A DNA stretch of 64,000 bases from Sipunculus nudus (lineage: Eukaryota; Annelida; Sipuncula; Golfingiida; Sipunculidae), in the NCBI GenBank assembly GCA_026874595.1, contig CM049314.1:37117229-37181228 (forward strand). Direction: 5' to 3'. The translations under genes were made by a program, and so were the position numbers. This document shows positions 63,665 to 64,000 of this stretch, one piece after another. Position 1 is the stretch's first letter, and each line of letters starts with the position of its first letter. Below the pieces are notes generated by a model. It was not told where the DNA came from. It saw only the letters and a list, made by a program, of their open reading frames with translations, and did not search any database.

Positions 63665-64000
63665 CTGAACAAAACACAAATATATATATCTTTATACATT
63701 TAATGGGGTGATACCTTAATTTTAGTCCACAGGAAAATATTATGACCCAGTTAGGTCTGCCCCTGCCCCTAGTGGTTGCTGACAAACTGCAGTTTCTTCC
63801 TAGCAATCAAAGGTTACCATTCCTTTAAGTCACAGATGATAAAATTGGTCCTATACCAGCTTTCTTGTTAAAGTATTAAAACTTACTTTAAGGTATCATT
63901 AATTAAAAAAAAAACCTTTATCTAAATATATCCAAAAGTTGTTTTAAATTCATATTAGACCCCATAAAGTGTACATTATTTTGAACCTGGTACAGAGGTT

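Overview
The window is AT-rich animal nuclear DNA with small exons, GT-AG introns, many simple repeats and a dense load of transposon debris. A LINE carrying a 2A peptide, a tRNA-derived SINE, and a duplicated animal D-cysteine-desulfhydrase-like gene next to repeats of the type common in shellfish genomes suggest a marine invertebrate, most likely a mollusc (inference, not proven).

Layout. 1-8.4 kb holds the last five coding exons of PCCB (mitochondrial propionyl-CoA carboxylase beta chain) on the + strand, with its stop codon and poly(A) signal. 8.4-12.6 kb is intergenic; it contains a cluster of RFX X-box-like and octamer motifs and a good match to the CTCF consensus. 12.6-18.4 kb is a full-length, apparently intact APE-type LINE (+) flanked by a 12-bp target-site duplication. 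Its ORF1 begins with a hydrophobic segment and a canonical 2A ribosome-skipping motif. A single in-frame UAG separates ORF1 from ORF2 (endonuclease, reverse transcriptase, zinc knuckle). The LINE sits inside a dispersed repeat family with further copies at 19.1-19.6, about 20.9, 35.0-35.3 and (inverted) 62.7-63.3 kb.

20-36 kb is gene-poor: a frameshifted beta-propeller (TRIM/NHL-like) gene remnant, a hAT transposase remnant and repeat arrays.

36-64 kb contains two direct tandem copies, both on the - strand, of a PLP fold-type II enzyme gene of the D-cysteine desulfhydrase / ACC deaminase family. The right copy (55.25-63.66 kb, exon 1 beyond the window) has intact exons with all key residues visible. 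The left copy (36.8-47.9 kb) is a pseudogene with a frameshift, a nonsense codon, an in-frame deletion of the catalytic Tyr-Thr pair and loss of most of its last exon. Comparing the two copies shows which transposons arrived after the duplication: a 5'-truncated LINE downstream of the right copy, a SINE and a 3-kb terminal-inverted-repeat element in a right-copy intron, and a 1.6-kb repeat plus a 23-bp minisatellite in left-copy introns. Between the copies lie a THAP-like zinc-finger ORF that lacks one zinc ligand and an unrecognised coding-like stretch.

The most interesting unit is the LINE, which appears to combine two recoding signals (2A skipping and possible UAG readthrough) in one transcript.
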